DNA of 23,077 nucleotides, taken from positions 1 to 23,077 of the forward strand of contig JBLHIH010000057.1 of the NCBI GenBank assembly GCA_047616645.1. The letters run 5' to 3'. The notes below the pieces were generated by a model. The model saw only the letters and a program-made list of their open reading frames with translations, did no database searches and was not told the origin of the DNA. Shown here in pieces: positions 16,109 through 23,077 of this stretch. How positions within the stretch are numbered: the first letter of the stretch is position 1; each line of letters begins with the position of its first letter. Made by a program: the position numbers and the translations under genes. Source of the stretch: JAHRVQ01 sp047616645. GTDB taxonomy: Bacteria; Pseudomonadota; Gammaproteobacteria; Pseudomonadales; Azotimanducaceae.

Positions 16109-16661
16109 CACTATTTGTAGGTTCATTCTGGTTTAATTGCAATGAACACTTCGATCTATGACACGCATTAAGCATTCGAGACGAACAAAAGCAGCTACGT
16201 GTTGTAGACACTTAATAGCACCACAATTTCTACGATTCATTAGGCTCCCCTAGATCAGTGGGCCACTGCAGGTTGTGGGATTTGGGTGTGTCAAAACCCT
16301 CATCGCCTCAGAAGAACGATCGGCGATATTGGCACTTGCCTTGATAATACGGTTATTAAAGGTTTCGTTGGAAGTATTCAATACGACGGCCAACTAGAAC
16401 GCGAACCTACTAGGCAGAAACATATAAAAATGTGCGTGAATATACGCCACTACGCGGTTGATCGATTGCCCGTAAAGCTTAAGTATTTCGAATTGAAAGC
16501 ACCCATCCCGACAGCACCAAAGTATACATCTTTTAGTTGTGTCGCCGACCGCTTTCACTCGACTTAGTAGACAGTTTCTGTTGCCGTAGGTCTATCAAAC
16601 AACTTGTTCAAAACCTCAATAAAATGAATCCATTTTCTCAACTAGACTTTTCATCAATCGC
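16109..16661. other. Intergenic region between the export operon and the secreted-protein gene
   Basis: Apart from the IS3-like relic no gene is supported. A weak AT-rich inverted repeat (AAAATG-GATT-CATTTT on the minus strand, near 16619-16636) lies just after the fkbM stop and could act as a poor terminator for the export operon. The rest shows nothing I can interpret. Confidence 0.5.
16250..16567 (+). pseudogene. Decayed IS3-like transposase C-terminal fragment
   Basis: A plus-strand frame in an otherwise empty region translates to GDIGTCLDNTVIKGFVGSI, close to the IS3-family integrase-core segment G-x-C-x-DNA-V-x-E-x-FFGSLK that carries the last catalytic Glu of the DDE triad. It is followed by EPTRQKHIKM and IRHYAVDRLPVKLKYFELKAPI, in the place of the usual Y-I-x-x-YN-x-x-R-x-H-x-x-L-x-x-x-SPI ending. 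The catalytic Glu is replaced by Lys (VIKGF for VxExF), YN has become YA, and RLH has become RLP. No upstream D,D part, OrfA or terminal repeats are visible, so it is a relic. The frame is open (16286-16567 from ATG) but is surely not functional. Confidence 0.5.
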
Positions 16662-17477
16662 CTAGCTAGCCAAAGAGGGCCGCACAATCAGGTCAACCCA
16701 ACCCTGTTTATTGCTGTTTAGCGACTTTACATATGCGACAAACTCCTCTGAGCTAGCTTTTGTGAGAGCAGACCCCAACCCAGAAGTATTACCCCTAGCT
16801 GAAAATAGATACCTTAGCGGACTTTCAAACACCGAATACTTTGACAATAATTCATTTAAAAATGCGGCTGGATCGGTGCCCTGCGACTCAAGCCAGTGAG
16901 GGGCGAACTCAGTTTTAATTATCCATTTACTAGAAGACTCTAATAATTTAACAGCCCCTTTAAATACACTGCGTTCGAAACCTTGAGTGTCGATTTTTAT
17001 GTAAAGCGGGAATTCAACCGATCCATCTTCTAATAATTCGTCGAGCGTGATGCCTGGTACAGACACTTGATCCCAGCCAGGCATGTTGACTCGATTATCA
17101 AGAGTAGACTTTGGGTTCAGTGAGAACGTCAAGTGCTCTGTTGAACCTTCAGTAGCCGCAGCATGTATCACCTTAAAGCGCGCTACATTATTTTGTTTTA
17201 GATTTTTCTTGATTAAGGGGATAAGCCTGGGATCCGGCTCTATGGCTATTACGTTTATATCCCTCATTGCCTTCGCACATATGGCACCGATCATCCCATA
17301 GTTGGCACCTACATCAATAAGTGTCTTAACACCCATCTCGGCCAGCACTCCGTACCACCTAGAATTAACTTCCTCAACCGTATCCCTTCGACTATACCAA
17401 TTTTCGTCATGAGAATTATTCAGGAGGGTCAGCTCCAGCCCTGAAATATGAATGTTTTTAACGCCAAATTGTTTCAT
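16662..17477 (-). CDS. FkbM-family SAM-dependent methyltransferase
   Basis: A 271-residue cytoplasmic O-methyltransferase-like protein. SAM motif I is TLIDVGANYGMIGA (52-65), the acidic loop is IAIEPDPR (77-84), and the family signature YIKIDTQGFERSVFKGA (159-175) is present, with PGITLDELL before it and KTEFAPHWL after it. FkbM proteins methylate hydroxyls in macrolides, and relatives are common in O-antigen and capsule loci, where they probably methylate sugars. The ATG overlaps the wzt stop by one base (TAATG), so it is the last, coupled gene of the export operon. In ABC-exported O-antigens, methylation of the non-reducing end can be the export signal, so it is a candidate chain-capping enzyme; this is context-based. 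Confidence 0.92.
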   Translation of the reverse strand: MKQFGVKNIHISGLELTLLNNSHDENWYSRRDTVEEVNSRWYGVLAEMGVKTLIDVGANYGMIGAICAKAMRDINVIAIEPDPRLIPLIKKNLKQNNVARFKVIHAAATEGSTEHLTFSLNPKSTLDNRVNMPGWDQVSVPGITLDELLEDGSVEFPLYIKIDTQGFERSVFKGAVKLLESSSKWIIKTEFAPHWLESQGTDPAAFLNELLSKYSVFESPLRYLFSARGNTSGLGSALTKASSEEFVAYVKSLNSNKQGWVDLIVRPSLAS

Positions 17478-18733
17478 TAGCTCTCTCTTTCAACTCTATT
17501 TGCATTCCAATCCTCATCGATCAGCCAGTTATGTTTCACGTTATAAAAACCAAAGCAGGGTGTGCCGCAAGACTCCACTTTTATTTCGCCAATATGTTGG
17601 CGAAGTATGGGCTCCATCCCTTCATGAAGCGCCATCACTACCTGATACAGACCCGGATTTAAACCGTGTCGGGGTATGCTGAGTCGCCCTGATACTTGAC
17701 CTATATTATTAGCGTCCAAGATGCCTTCATTCGCACAGCCAAACATCACATCGCCCTTCAAGGAAAAAACAGGAAAGCCAAGCCGGTATTGGTGCTCAGG
17801 ATTTGTGTTTTTCAGGGAAAACTGCCAGCTTATATCTAGATTTTCGCCGTTTTCAATTTGAGCAGACCAGCTTTCGATTTTGTCCGAATTGTTTATTATG
17901 GGGTCAAGGAAGGAGTGCTTTGCTTTGTGAACCACAGCACCCAAATCGCTCTTGCCAAGATCTACGTTTTTTGTTTTTGGGGCCGATGAATTTAATATTT
18001 CATTCTCATAATGCGCCACAGCCGATGATACATCTCCAGAATAGACCATCTCGCCTTGATCCAACACAATACCGCTGTCACAAAATCTCTGCACGGTGGC
18101 CATGGAGTGCGACACAAAAAGAAAAATTCTTTCTGACTTCAGTTCATTAACTTTTGCCAGGCACTTCGCTGAGAAATTTGCATCCCCAACGCTTAACGCT
18201 TCATCGCAAATCATAATATCGAAAGGAAGACTAACCGATATTGCGAACCCAAGCCGAGCCTTCATCCCGCTTGAATAGGTATTCACGGGGTCCTCAAATT
18301 GCTCGCCTATCTCTGAAAAGTCTTCAATACTTTGTATGAAGCTCGTCAAGCCCTCGTCTGGCACCCCGATTAGGGCCGCTCGCTCTCGGGCATTTTCTCG
18401 GCCTGTTTTCACTTGATCAAGGCCCGCGCCCAGCTCTATGAGGCCTCCCACTTTGCCGTCTACTACGAGAGACCCTTTATCGGCAGCGATATTTCCTGCG
18501 ATAATCTTTAACAGAGTCGATTTTCCTGCACCGTTCTTGCCTATTATGGCTAGCGACTCCCCTTGGCTTGCTGTAAAACTCACTCCTTTTAGGGCGCTTC
18601 TGTAATTCACTCCTTGATCGGATTGTGCAATGCCAAATAGGCTTGCAAAAATATCCTTTCTAAGCTTTTTACGTTTATCAATGGCCTGGACCGCGTATTG
18701 CTTTTCTACCCCACTTACATCCAGCTTAATCAT
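17477..18733 (-). CDS. wzt: O-antigen/polysaccharide ABC transporter ATPase with C-terminal glycan-binding domain
   Basis: A 418-residue ATPase that powers export of lipid-linked glycan across the inner membrane with Wzm. The nucleotide-binding domain (about 1-245) has Walker A GKNGAGKST (65-73), signature YSSGMKARLGFAIS (153-166), Walker B IMICDEAL (173-180) and the switch histidine in FVSHS (His209). The Q-loop region GGLIELGAGLD is typical of KpsT/Wzt. Residues about 265-418 form an extra beta-rich domain matching the Wzt C-terminal carbohydrate-binding module, which in E. coli O8/O9a recognises a modified non-reducing end. That extra domain separates it from short KpsT proteins and implies that a terminal modification is recognised. 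It overlaps wzm by 4 bases and fkbM by one. Confidence 0.95.
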   Translation of the reverse strand: MIKLDVSGVEKQYAVQAIDKRKKLRKDIFASLFGIAQSDQGVNYRSALKGVSFTASQGESLAIIGKNGAGKSTLLKIIAGNIAADKGSLVVDGKVGGLIELGAGLDQVKTGRENARERAALIGVPDEGLTSFIQSIEDFSEIGEQFEDPVNTYSSGMKARLGFAISVSLPFDIMICDEALSVGDANFSAKCLAKVNELKSERIFLFVSHSMATVQRFCDSGIVLDQGEMVYSGDVSSAVAHYENEILNSSAPKTKNVDLGKSDLGAVVHKAKHSFLDPIINNSDKIESWSAQIENGENLDISWQFSLKNTNPEHQYRLGFPVFSLKGDVMFGCANEGILDANNIGQVSGRLSIPRHGLNPGLYQVVMALHEGMEPILRQHIGEIKVESCGTPCFGFYNVKHNWLIDEDWNANRVERES

Positions 18734-19482
18734 TGTAAAAACTCACGGACGCTTGGCGAAACCTTCGGTAATATTCTGATCAAGATCACACATAACACAA
18801 TCAAGACAAGACCCCATACGCCAACTATCGCCCACTCGACTTGCATTCCAAACAATGATGACCTCGCGCTATTAATAAACACATAGTAGGGGTTGATTAG
18901 CTGTAAGTAACGTGTAATTTCACCATCAGGTAACGGAAAGAGCACCCCGCTTACAAACAGCATGAATCGATTTATGGTAGTAATAAGATTATTAAAATTT
19001 GGGTATATCAGAGATATTATCGCCACAATTATGCCCAGAACATGAAACAGTACAAACCCTACTGACATCAACAATAGAAACGCAGCCGTGCTGGTCACCG
19101 TCATTTCCGCCTCATAGACTACCAGTGATATGCAAAGCATAAGCTGTAATAGTAGCGCTAGCATCCTTTCTGGAAGCCAAGCTGTCAACAGTGTGAAAAA
19201 GCCTATTTCTTGCCGAATAAAGTACCCTTTGTATCGAGCAACAGAATTTGCGGGCCGCATCAATGCATCGGAGAGCAACAACCACAGTGTCATGCCAATC
19301 ATAATGAACAAATACCTAGGTATTTGTCCGTCTGACGGCAATAGCTTTAGTACACCCAGCATGGCATAAGCGATAACGGGCACTAAGGGCATGACAATTA
19401 GCCACATCACCCAAAATCCGCCCTGCCTACGCTGGGTATGAAGGAAATTGCTGTACTGTTGCTGGTAAAATTTCCAGTTCAT
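18730..19482 (-). CDS. wzm: O-antigen/polysaccharide ABC-2 type permease
   Basis: A 250-residue inner-membrane protein with about six hydrophobic segments, the normal size for Wzm/KpsM. It starts with an amphipathic stretch (MNWKFYQQQYSNFLHTQRRQ) before the first membrane segment (WVMWLIVMPLVPVIAYAML). Further on are YLFIMIGMTLWLLLSDALMRPANSVARYKGYF and the late FMLFVSGVLFPLPDG ... LQLINPYYVFINSARSSLFG, which is the conserved ABC-2 ending (N-P-x-x-x-x-I-x-x-x-R). Its stop overlaps the wzt ATG by 4 bases (ATGA), and it begins 3 bases after the end of the methyltransferase frame. Together with Wzt it forms the exporter. Confidence 0.93.
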   Translation of the reverse strand: MNWKFYQQQYSNFLHTQRRQGGFWVMWLIVMPLVPVIAYAMLGVLKLLPSDGQIPRYLFIMIGMTLWLLLSDALMRPANSVARYKGYFIRQEIGFFTLLTAWLPERMLALLLQLMLCISLVVYEAEMTVTSTAAFLLLMSVGFVLFHVLGIIVAIISLIYPNFNNLITTINRFMLFVSGVLFPLPDGEITRYLQLINPYYVFINSARSSLFGMQVEWAIVGVWGLVLIVLCVILIRILPKVSPSVREFLQ

Positions 19483-19485
19483 TTA

Positions 19486-20361
19486 CTAACTCTTAAACCA
19501 GTTTCGGAAAAAATGAGTTTTTTCAAAAAATGTGATCGTTCTCTGTGGCTGCTGCCAAGCTTTTCGAAGATTACTGTAAGATTCTAGATCTTCAAATATA
19601 CCAGTTCTAACAGCTAACTCTTCAACGACTTGTGGCTGAAGTTTTAGCGGATGTTTTGATCTTGTAGTTATATTGGCCTGCGCTATCTCTGCCTTAACCT
19701 TACGAATTAATATATTGAAATGCGGCATCGGATCTTTCCGATCAGAGAATATGGTAAACAGTTCATGACCTGAACTGTTTAAAATATTATCGATATCTGT
19801 AGCCAGTATTTTGGCTCCAACTCGGTCACCATCCACGCCTCCCTGTCTGGAATTCATCCAAGTTTGGACACTAAAGTTAAGTATCCCACCAGGTTTTAAC
19901 ACACGCATGCCTTCAAGAAAATAGTTGGTCACCACATCGATATCGGGTATGTGTTGGAGTACACCACCACTATATACATAATCAAAGGTGTTTTCTTCAA
20001 AGGGGAGATTACGACCGTCGTTATTGACAAGTTTCATGTTTTGCGAGGAATCGATGTCGAGATAAAACTTTGCAGCCTCGAGGATTTTTGAATTAATATC
20101 CACGCCAACAACTTCTTTAAAATGCTTAGAGAAAGGCTTCATTATTCTTCCGAGGCCACAACCGACATCCAAGATGCTAGCCTCTTTAAAATCTATCGAT
20201 TGGGTTTTTTGAAACATAACCATCTGGCGCAAGACTAGGCGATTTCCTTAGGTGTCAAAATCTTCAGGACTTATCGAGCTATCTAACGTTATGCCGGCCA
20301 ATGCAGTTTTGTCGTTGAGTTCGTTCCAGTATTTTTGATCTAAGCCTTCTGTCTTATTCAT
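19486..20361 (-). pseudogene. Class I SAM methyltransferase interrupted by an in-frame TAA
   Basis: Read from the ATG at 20361, the frame gives MNKTEGLDQKYWNELNDK ... SPEDFDT, then a TAA at codon 38 (20248-20250), and continues in the same frame as GNRLVLRQMVMFQKTQSID and a full methyltransferase domain. That domain has motif I ILDVGCGLGRI (63-73), EVVGVDINSKILEAA, and YSGGVLQHIPDIDV to the end. Read through, it would have 291 residues. The upstream part has a GAAGGG Shine-Dalgarno 7 bases before its ATG and reads like the YWxxL start of this group, so it is surely the true beginning. Downstream translation could restart at TTG 20232 or ATG 20223, giving about 245-248 residues with the SAM site intact. 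It is the first gene of the wzm-wzt-fkbM operon, 3 bases before wzm. A sequencing error is possible. Confidence 0.78.
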
Positions 20362-20368
20362 TTTTTTA

Positions 20369-20374
20369 CCCTTC
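20369..20374 (-). promoter_or_regulatory. Shine-Dalgarno of the interrupted methyltransferase gene
   Basis: Minus-strand GAAGGG, 7 bases before the ATG at 20361. It supports that start as the original one, far upstream of the surviving open frame. Confidence 0.65.
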
Positions 20375-20375
20375 T

Positions 20376-20973
20376 TTTGGTGTTAGGTTTCTATTAGGAA
20401 ATGAGCTAAAACTATTTCTAGTTTGGTTGTGATATTTTGGATGAAAAAAGCCATCAAGCTACTTGCCTAGTGACACGGTCGACTTTATAGCAAGAAGATC
20501 ATTAAGGATCAAATGTTTGAAATAATCGGCTAGCTCTTTGTAAGGATGCGATAATACTGCGCTCGTCATCATAAATAAAGACAAATGGCTAGCCTTCGAC
20601 CCCTAAGGTAGAAAAAGTAAGTTGGTAGTCAATTAAGCTGCTGAAATTCAAGGCCTCTTAATAGTTTCTGCTGGCCAACCAATAAATATTGCCGCTACCA
20701 TTGGCGAACTGATTGCGGGCAGGCGACTAAACACGGTGAAATTTGTTAGAGGGCGCATTACTTGGCGTTGAAGATCGGCGATAAGCGGATTCCGTTGAGG
20801 GAATCAACGTCGGGAGCTCTGATGCGTGAACGACTGGAAGCATAGCCCCAGTTAGTCGATCAATTCTCGATCCAGGTCATGATGGTCTGCTGATAAATCG
20901 CAGCTGTTTATAATCATCACCAATTATCCGCTAGCCTAGACTGCCATACGTATTAACTAACAGGTATTTGACT
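20376..20973. other. Divergent intergenic region
   Basis: About 600 bases between the export operon (minus) and the aminotransferase operon (plus). No coding sequence is supported in any frame; stops are frequent. A small inverted repeat CGTTGA-GGGAA-TCAACG lies at 20793-20809 without a T-tract. Short peptide-like stretches near 20765-20850 on the plus strand could be remains of an old gene, but I cannot name one. Promoters for both operons should lie here. Confidence 0.5.
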
Positions 20974-20979
20974 TATAAT
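20974..20979 (+). promoter_or_regulatory. Possible -10 box for the aminotransferase operon
   Basis: A consensus TATAAT on the plus strand, about 85 bases before the preferred GTG start. No good -35 is found 17 bases upstream (TATTAA there), so it is a weak call. Confidence 0.3.
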
Positions 20980-21062
20980 ATTAGCGTAGCATCACATTAA
21001 CGGCCATATCGTCTATGGCTCGTTACTATTTACATACAACATCTTATTTTAGAGCGGCCACA

Positions 21063-22187
21063 GTGACAATTCCATTCATAGACCTTAAATCTCAATATCA
21101 GTTGAATAAACAAAATATCGACAATGCGATTAATAAAGTATTGTCTCATGGCCAATATATTATGGGCCCGGAGGTTAATGAACTTGAATCACAATTGGCA
21201 GAATTTATTGGGGTTAAGCATGCACTTGCATGTTCTAGTGGTACCGATGCGCTTCTACTACCGCTGATGACTCTGGGCTTAAAGAAGACCGACGCCGTAT
21301 TTACTAGCCCATTCACATTTTTTGCTTCTGCTGAATCTATTTCATTGGCTGGGGCAACACCTGTCTTTGTCGATATCAACCCCAATACTTATAATCTTGA
21401 CCCGTCAGATCTTGATAGAAAAATTCAAGCTATTTTAGACCAAGGTAAATTGACCCCGAAAGCCGTTATGCCAGTGGATTTGTTCGGGTTAGCGGCAGAC
21501 TATGAGCAGATAAATAAAACTGCTAAAAAATATGGCTTATTAGTTCTAGAAGACGCGGCCCAATCATTTGGAGCACAATATCATTCAAAAAAAGCATGCA
21601 GCTTAGGAGACGTTGCTGCTACGAGTTTTTACCCCGCCAAACCCCTCGGCTGTTATGGCGATGGTGGTGCAGTCTTCACCGATGACTCTTCTCTGCACGA
21701 AGAACTATTATCATTGAGAGTTCATGGCCAGGGGACGAGTGGCGACAAATACGACAACGTGAGAATTGGTTTGAATGCTCGTATGGATACTATTCAAGCT
21801 GCGGTACTACTGGAAAAACTGAAAATTTACGAGGACGAGATTGAATCAAGAAACCAAGTAGCGAGAAGCTATACTGAAAAGCTTAGCGGCATCGTAACAA
21901 CGCCAATTGTTCCAGAAAATCAAGGCTGTGTTTGGGCACAATACTCAGTTCAATCGGATAACCGAGAAGGCGTAAGAAGTTCACTGCAGGATAAGGGAAT
22001 ACCTACCGCCGTGTTCTACCCTGTCCCAATTCATCTCTCAACTGCTTATAGGTCGCTGGGCTATAACGAGGGTGACTTTCCAGTAAGCGAATCGGTCTCT
22101 AAGAAAATATTTAGCTTGCCCATGCATCCATATTTAGAAGAAAATGATATTAAATTCATCTCTGATGCTATAGCAGCTGCCATATAG
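21063..22187 (+). CDS. wbpE: WbpE-like sugar aminotransferase (DegT/DnrJ/EryC1/StrS family)
   Basis: A PLP-dependent aminotransferase of nucleotide sugars, 374 residues from the GTG start. In Pseudomonas aeruginosa WbpE aminates UDP-GlcNAc(3-keto)A on the way to 2,3-diacetamido uronic acids. Matching landmarks: IPFIDLKSQYQ, LSHGQYIMGPEV, CSSGTDALLLPL, LEDAAQSFGA (PLP-ring Asp164), SFYPAKPLGCYGDGGAVFT (Lys193, the internal aldimine lysine), GLNARMDTIQAAVLLEKL, GIPTAVFYPVPIHLS and FSLPMHPYLEENDI. These follow WbpE closely as I remember it, but VioA- or FdtB-like relatives cannot be excluded. The frame is open back to an ATG at 21015. I prefer GTG 21063 because the family starts just before F-I-D-L-K and an AGAG lies upstream. 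The next gene starts 2 bases after the stop. Confidence 0.9.
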   Translation: MTIPFIDLKSQYQLNKQNIDNAINKVLSHGQYIMGPEVNELESQLAEFIGVKHALACSSGTDALLLPLMTLGLKKTDAVFTSPFTFFASAESISLAGATPVFVDINPNTYNLDPSDLDRKIQAILDQGKLTPKAVMPVDLFGLAADYEQINKTAKKYGLLVLEDAAQSFGAQYHSKKACSLGDVAATSFYPAKPLGCYGDGGAVFTDDSSLHEELLSLRVHGQGTSGDKYDNVRIGLNARMDTIQAAVLLEKLKIYEDEIESRNQVARSYTEKLSGIVTTPIVPENQGCVWAQYSVQSDNREGVRSSLQDKGIPTAVFYPVPIHLSTAYRSLGYNEGDFPVSESVSKKIFSLPMHPYLEENDIKFISDAIAAAI

Positions 22188-22189
22188 AG

Positions 22190-23077
22190 ATGAATGTTGG
22201 AACTATTCGCAGCACAAGAAGCTTATTGATTTTTACGCTTGATCTGATCGCAATTATTTCTATATTTTCAGGTGTTTATTACCTAAGACTATCTAAACTA
22301 CCAAACTACTACTCTTCTGATCTTTGGCTTATAACACTGACATTTATATCAGTGTTATTTATCTCTGGAACCTATTTTAAAGAACGAGGGACTAAACTAC
22401 CAGCTCTGCCTATTAGAACTTTTTTAATTAGTATAGTAGCTGGCACTATTTGCATAGTTTGGCTTTACCTTCTTGGGCCATCAAGCTTCACTGAATATTT
22501 TGGACGAGGGATACTACCAACAGCGACGATCCTCTGTGGTATTTCAGCAACTTGGATAAGATTTGCCATTAACGGCTTATATCATCGCCAGGAACTAGGT
22601 GCAGAATTACTTTACCTTGGTTACTCTGCAAGTGGTTCAGCATTTTTGAACGAGCTTAAAGATCACTCAGAAGTACGATTAATTACTATCGCAACGCAAT
22701 CTGATGTAAAAGTAAATTTTGATCGCTATTCATTGAATCGTAGTGAAGTTAGTGAATTGCTACTCGATTTTAACTGGCAAAGCGTGGTTATTGATCCCTC
22801 TTATAATGTCAGTAAAAAAGAGACCGATAACCTTGTATCCTTAAGGTTAAAAGGAACTCCAGTATTGTCATTAACCGAATTTTACGAAAAATTTTGGTTC
22901 ATGATTCCCGTACATGACATCAGCGATGATTGGTTTTTACAGTCACAGGGCTTTTCGATGCTTGGCAGCCCCATATCGATGAGAGTAAAGCGTTTAATTG
23001 ATCTTATATTATCATCAGTTCTACTTGCTATATCGGCGCCATTAGTCTTATTTTTTGGCCTATTAATCAAACTAACA
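22190..23077 (+). CDS. Polyprenyl-phosphate glycosylphosphotransferase, N-terminal part (runs off the right edge)
   Basis: The first 296 codons of an initiating sugar-1-phosphate transferase, which loads a sugar phosphate on undecaprenyl phosphate to begin glycan synthesis at the inner membrane. Four membrane segments are seen (about 11-32, 45-63, 74-96, 107-127). A Rossmann-like CoA-binding-type domain follows (GAELLYLGYSASGSAFLNEL onward, 137-240). The segment DWFLQSQGFSMLGSPISMRVKRLIDLILSSVLLAISAPLV... (247 on) is the junction and first hydrophobic helix of the bacterial sugar transferase domain (KR-x-x-D at 267-271). The catalytic half lies beyond the window, so the sugar cannot be judged. 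The ATG at 22190 is 2 bases after the aminotransferase stop, with only AGAG adjacent, so translation is probably coupled. Confidence 0.92.
   Translation, partial: MNVGTIRSTRSLLIFTLDLIAIISIFSGVYYLRLSKLPNYYSSDLWLITLTFISVLFISGTYFKERGTKLPALPIRTFLISIVAGTICIVWLYLLGPSSFTEYFGRGILPTATILCGISATWIRFAINGLYHRQELGAELLYLGYSASGSAFLNELKDHSEVRLITIATQSDVKVNFDRYSLNRSEVSELLLDFNWQSVVIDPSYNVSKKETDNLVSLRLKGTPVLSLTEFYEKFWFMIPVHDISDDWFLQSQGFSMLGSPISMRVKRLIDLILSSVLLAISAPLVLFFGLLIKLT

Noticed and set aside
20760..20860. Plus-strand peptide-like stretch (LALKIGDKRIPLRES, then a stop) in the divergent spacer
   Set aside because: Only about 28 codons are open between stops, with no match I can name; chance is a sufficient explanation.
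1..23077. Search for CRISPR arrays, tRNA/rRNA genes, tandem repeats, riboswitches and defence genes
   Set aside because: Nothing resembling these was seen on either strand; the content is consistently glycan biosynthesis and export.

Overview
The window is a surface-polysaccharide (O-antigen/capsule type) biosynthesis and export locus. It probably comes from a marine gammaproteobacterium. That placement is an inference from the overall AT-leaning composition, the WbpE-like aminotransferase, the Gram-negative Wzm/Wzt exporter and a short secreted protein of a style common in Vibrio/Alteromonas-like genomes. No rRNA, tRNA, CRISPR array or complete mobile element is visible.

Layout. (1) Positions 1-781, minus: the N-terminal 260 codons of gmd (GDP-mannose 4,6-dehydratase) behind its own sigma70-like promoter. 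(2) 951-14880, minus: a long co-directional run, read from right to left. It encodes a methyltransferase with a C-terminal coiled coil, a GT2 glycosyltransferase, a small unknown protein coupled to an MptE-like/GT42-like protein, a second paralogous MptE-like protein, an unknown beta-rich protein, a GT2, a sialate-type cytidylyltransferase, a D-2-hydroxyacid dehydrogenase, an MBOAT O-acyltransferase, its SGNH-like membrane partner, another GT2, and a two-domain GT2/CDP-glycerol glycerophosphotransferase fusion. (3) 14881-16660: mostly non-coding, holding one secreted small protein with its own terminator and promoter, and a decayed IS3-like transposase fragment. (4) 16662-20361, minus: a tight operon of a SAM methyltransferase carrying an in-frame stop codon, Wzm permease, Wzt ATPase with a C-terminal glycan-binding domain, and an FkbM methyltransferase. 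(5) 20362-21062: divergent intergenic spacer. (6) 21063-23077, plus: a WbpE-like sugar aminotransferase followed at once by a polyprenyl-phosphate glycosylphosphotransferase cut by the window end.

Working model. The plus-strand genes make an amino sugar (probably of the 2,3-diamino-uronate type) and start glycan assembly on undecaprenyl phosphate. Gmd feeds a GDP-deoxyhexose pathway. The GT2 enzymes extend the chain. The cytidylyltransferase/dehydrogenase pair would supply a CMP-activated acidic residue, and the two GNGPSL proteins are candidate transferases for it. The GT2/glycerophosphotransferase fusion would add a polyol-phosphate, and the MBOAT/SGNH pair would O-acylate the glycan. Wzm/Wzt exports a glycan, with methyltransferases as candidate chain-end modifiers.

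Most notable sequence observations: an ochre codon splitting the first gene of the export operon, recognisable only by reading through it; a perfect 30-bp palindrome inside the start of a small unknown gene; and the clustering of a CMP-sugar synthetase-like enzyme with two tandem GNGPSL proteins.
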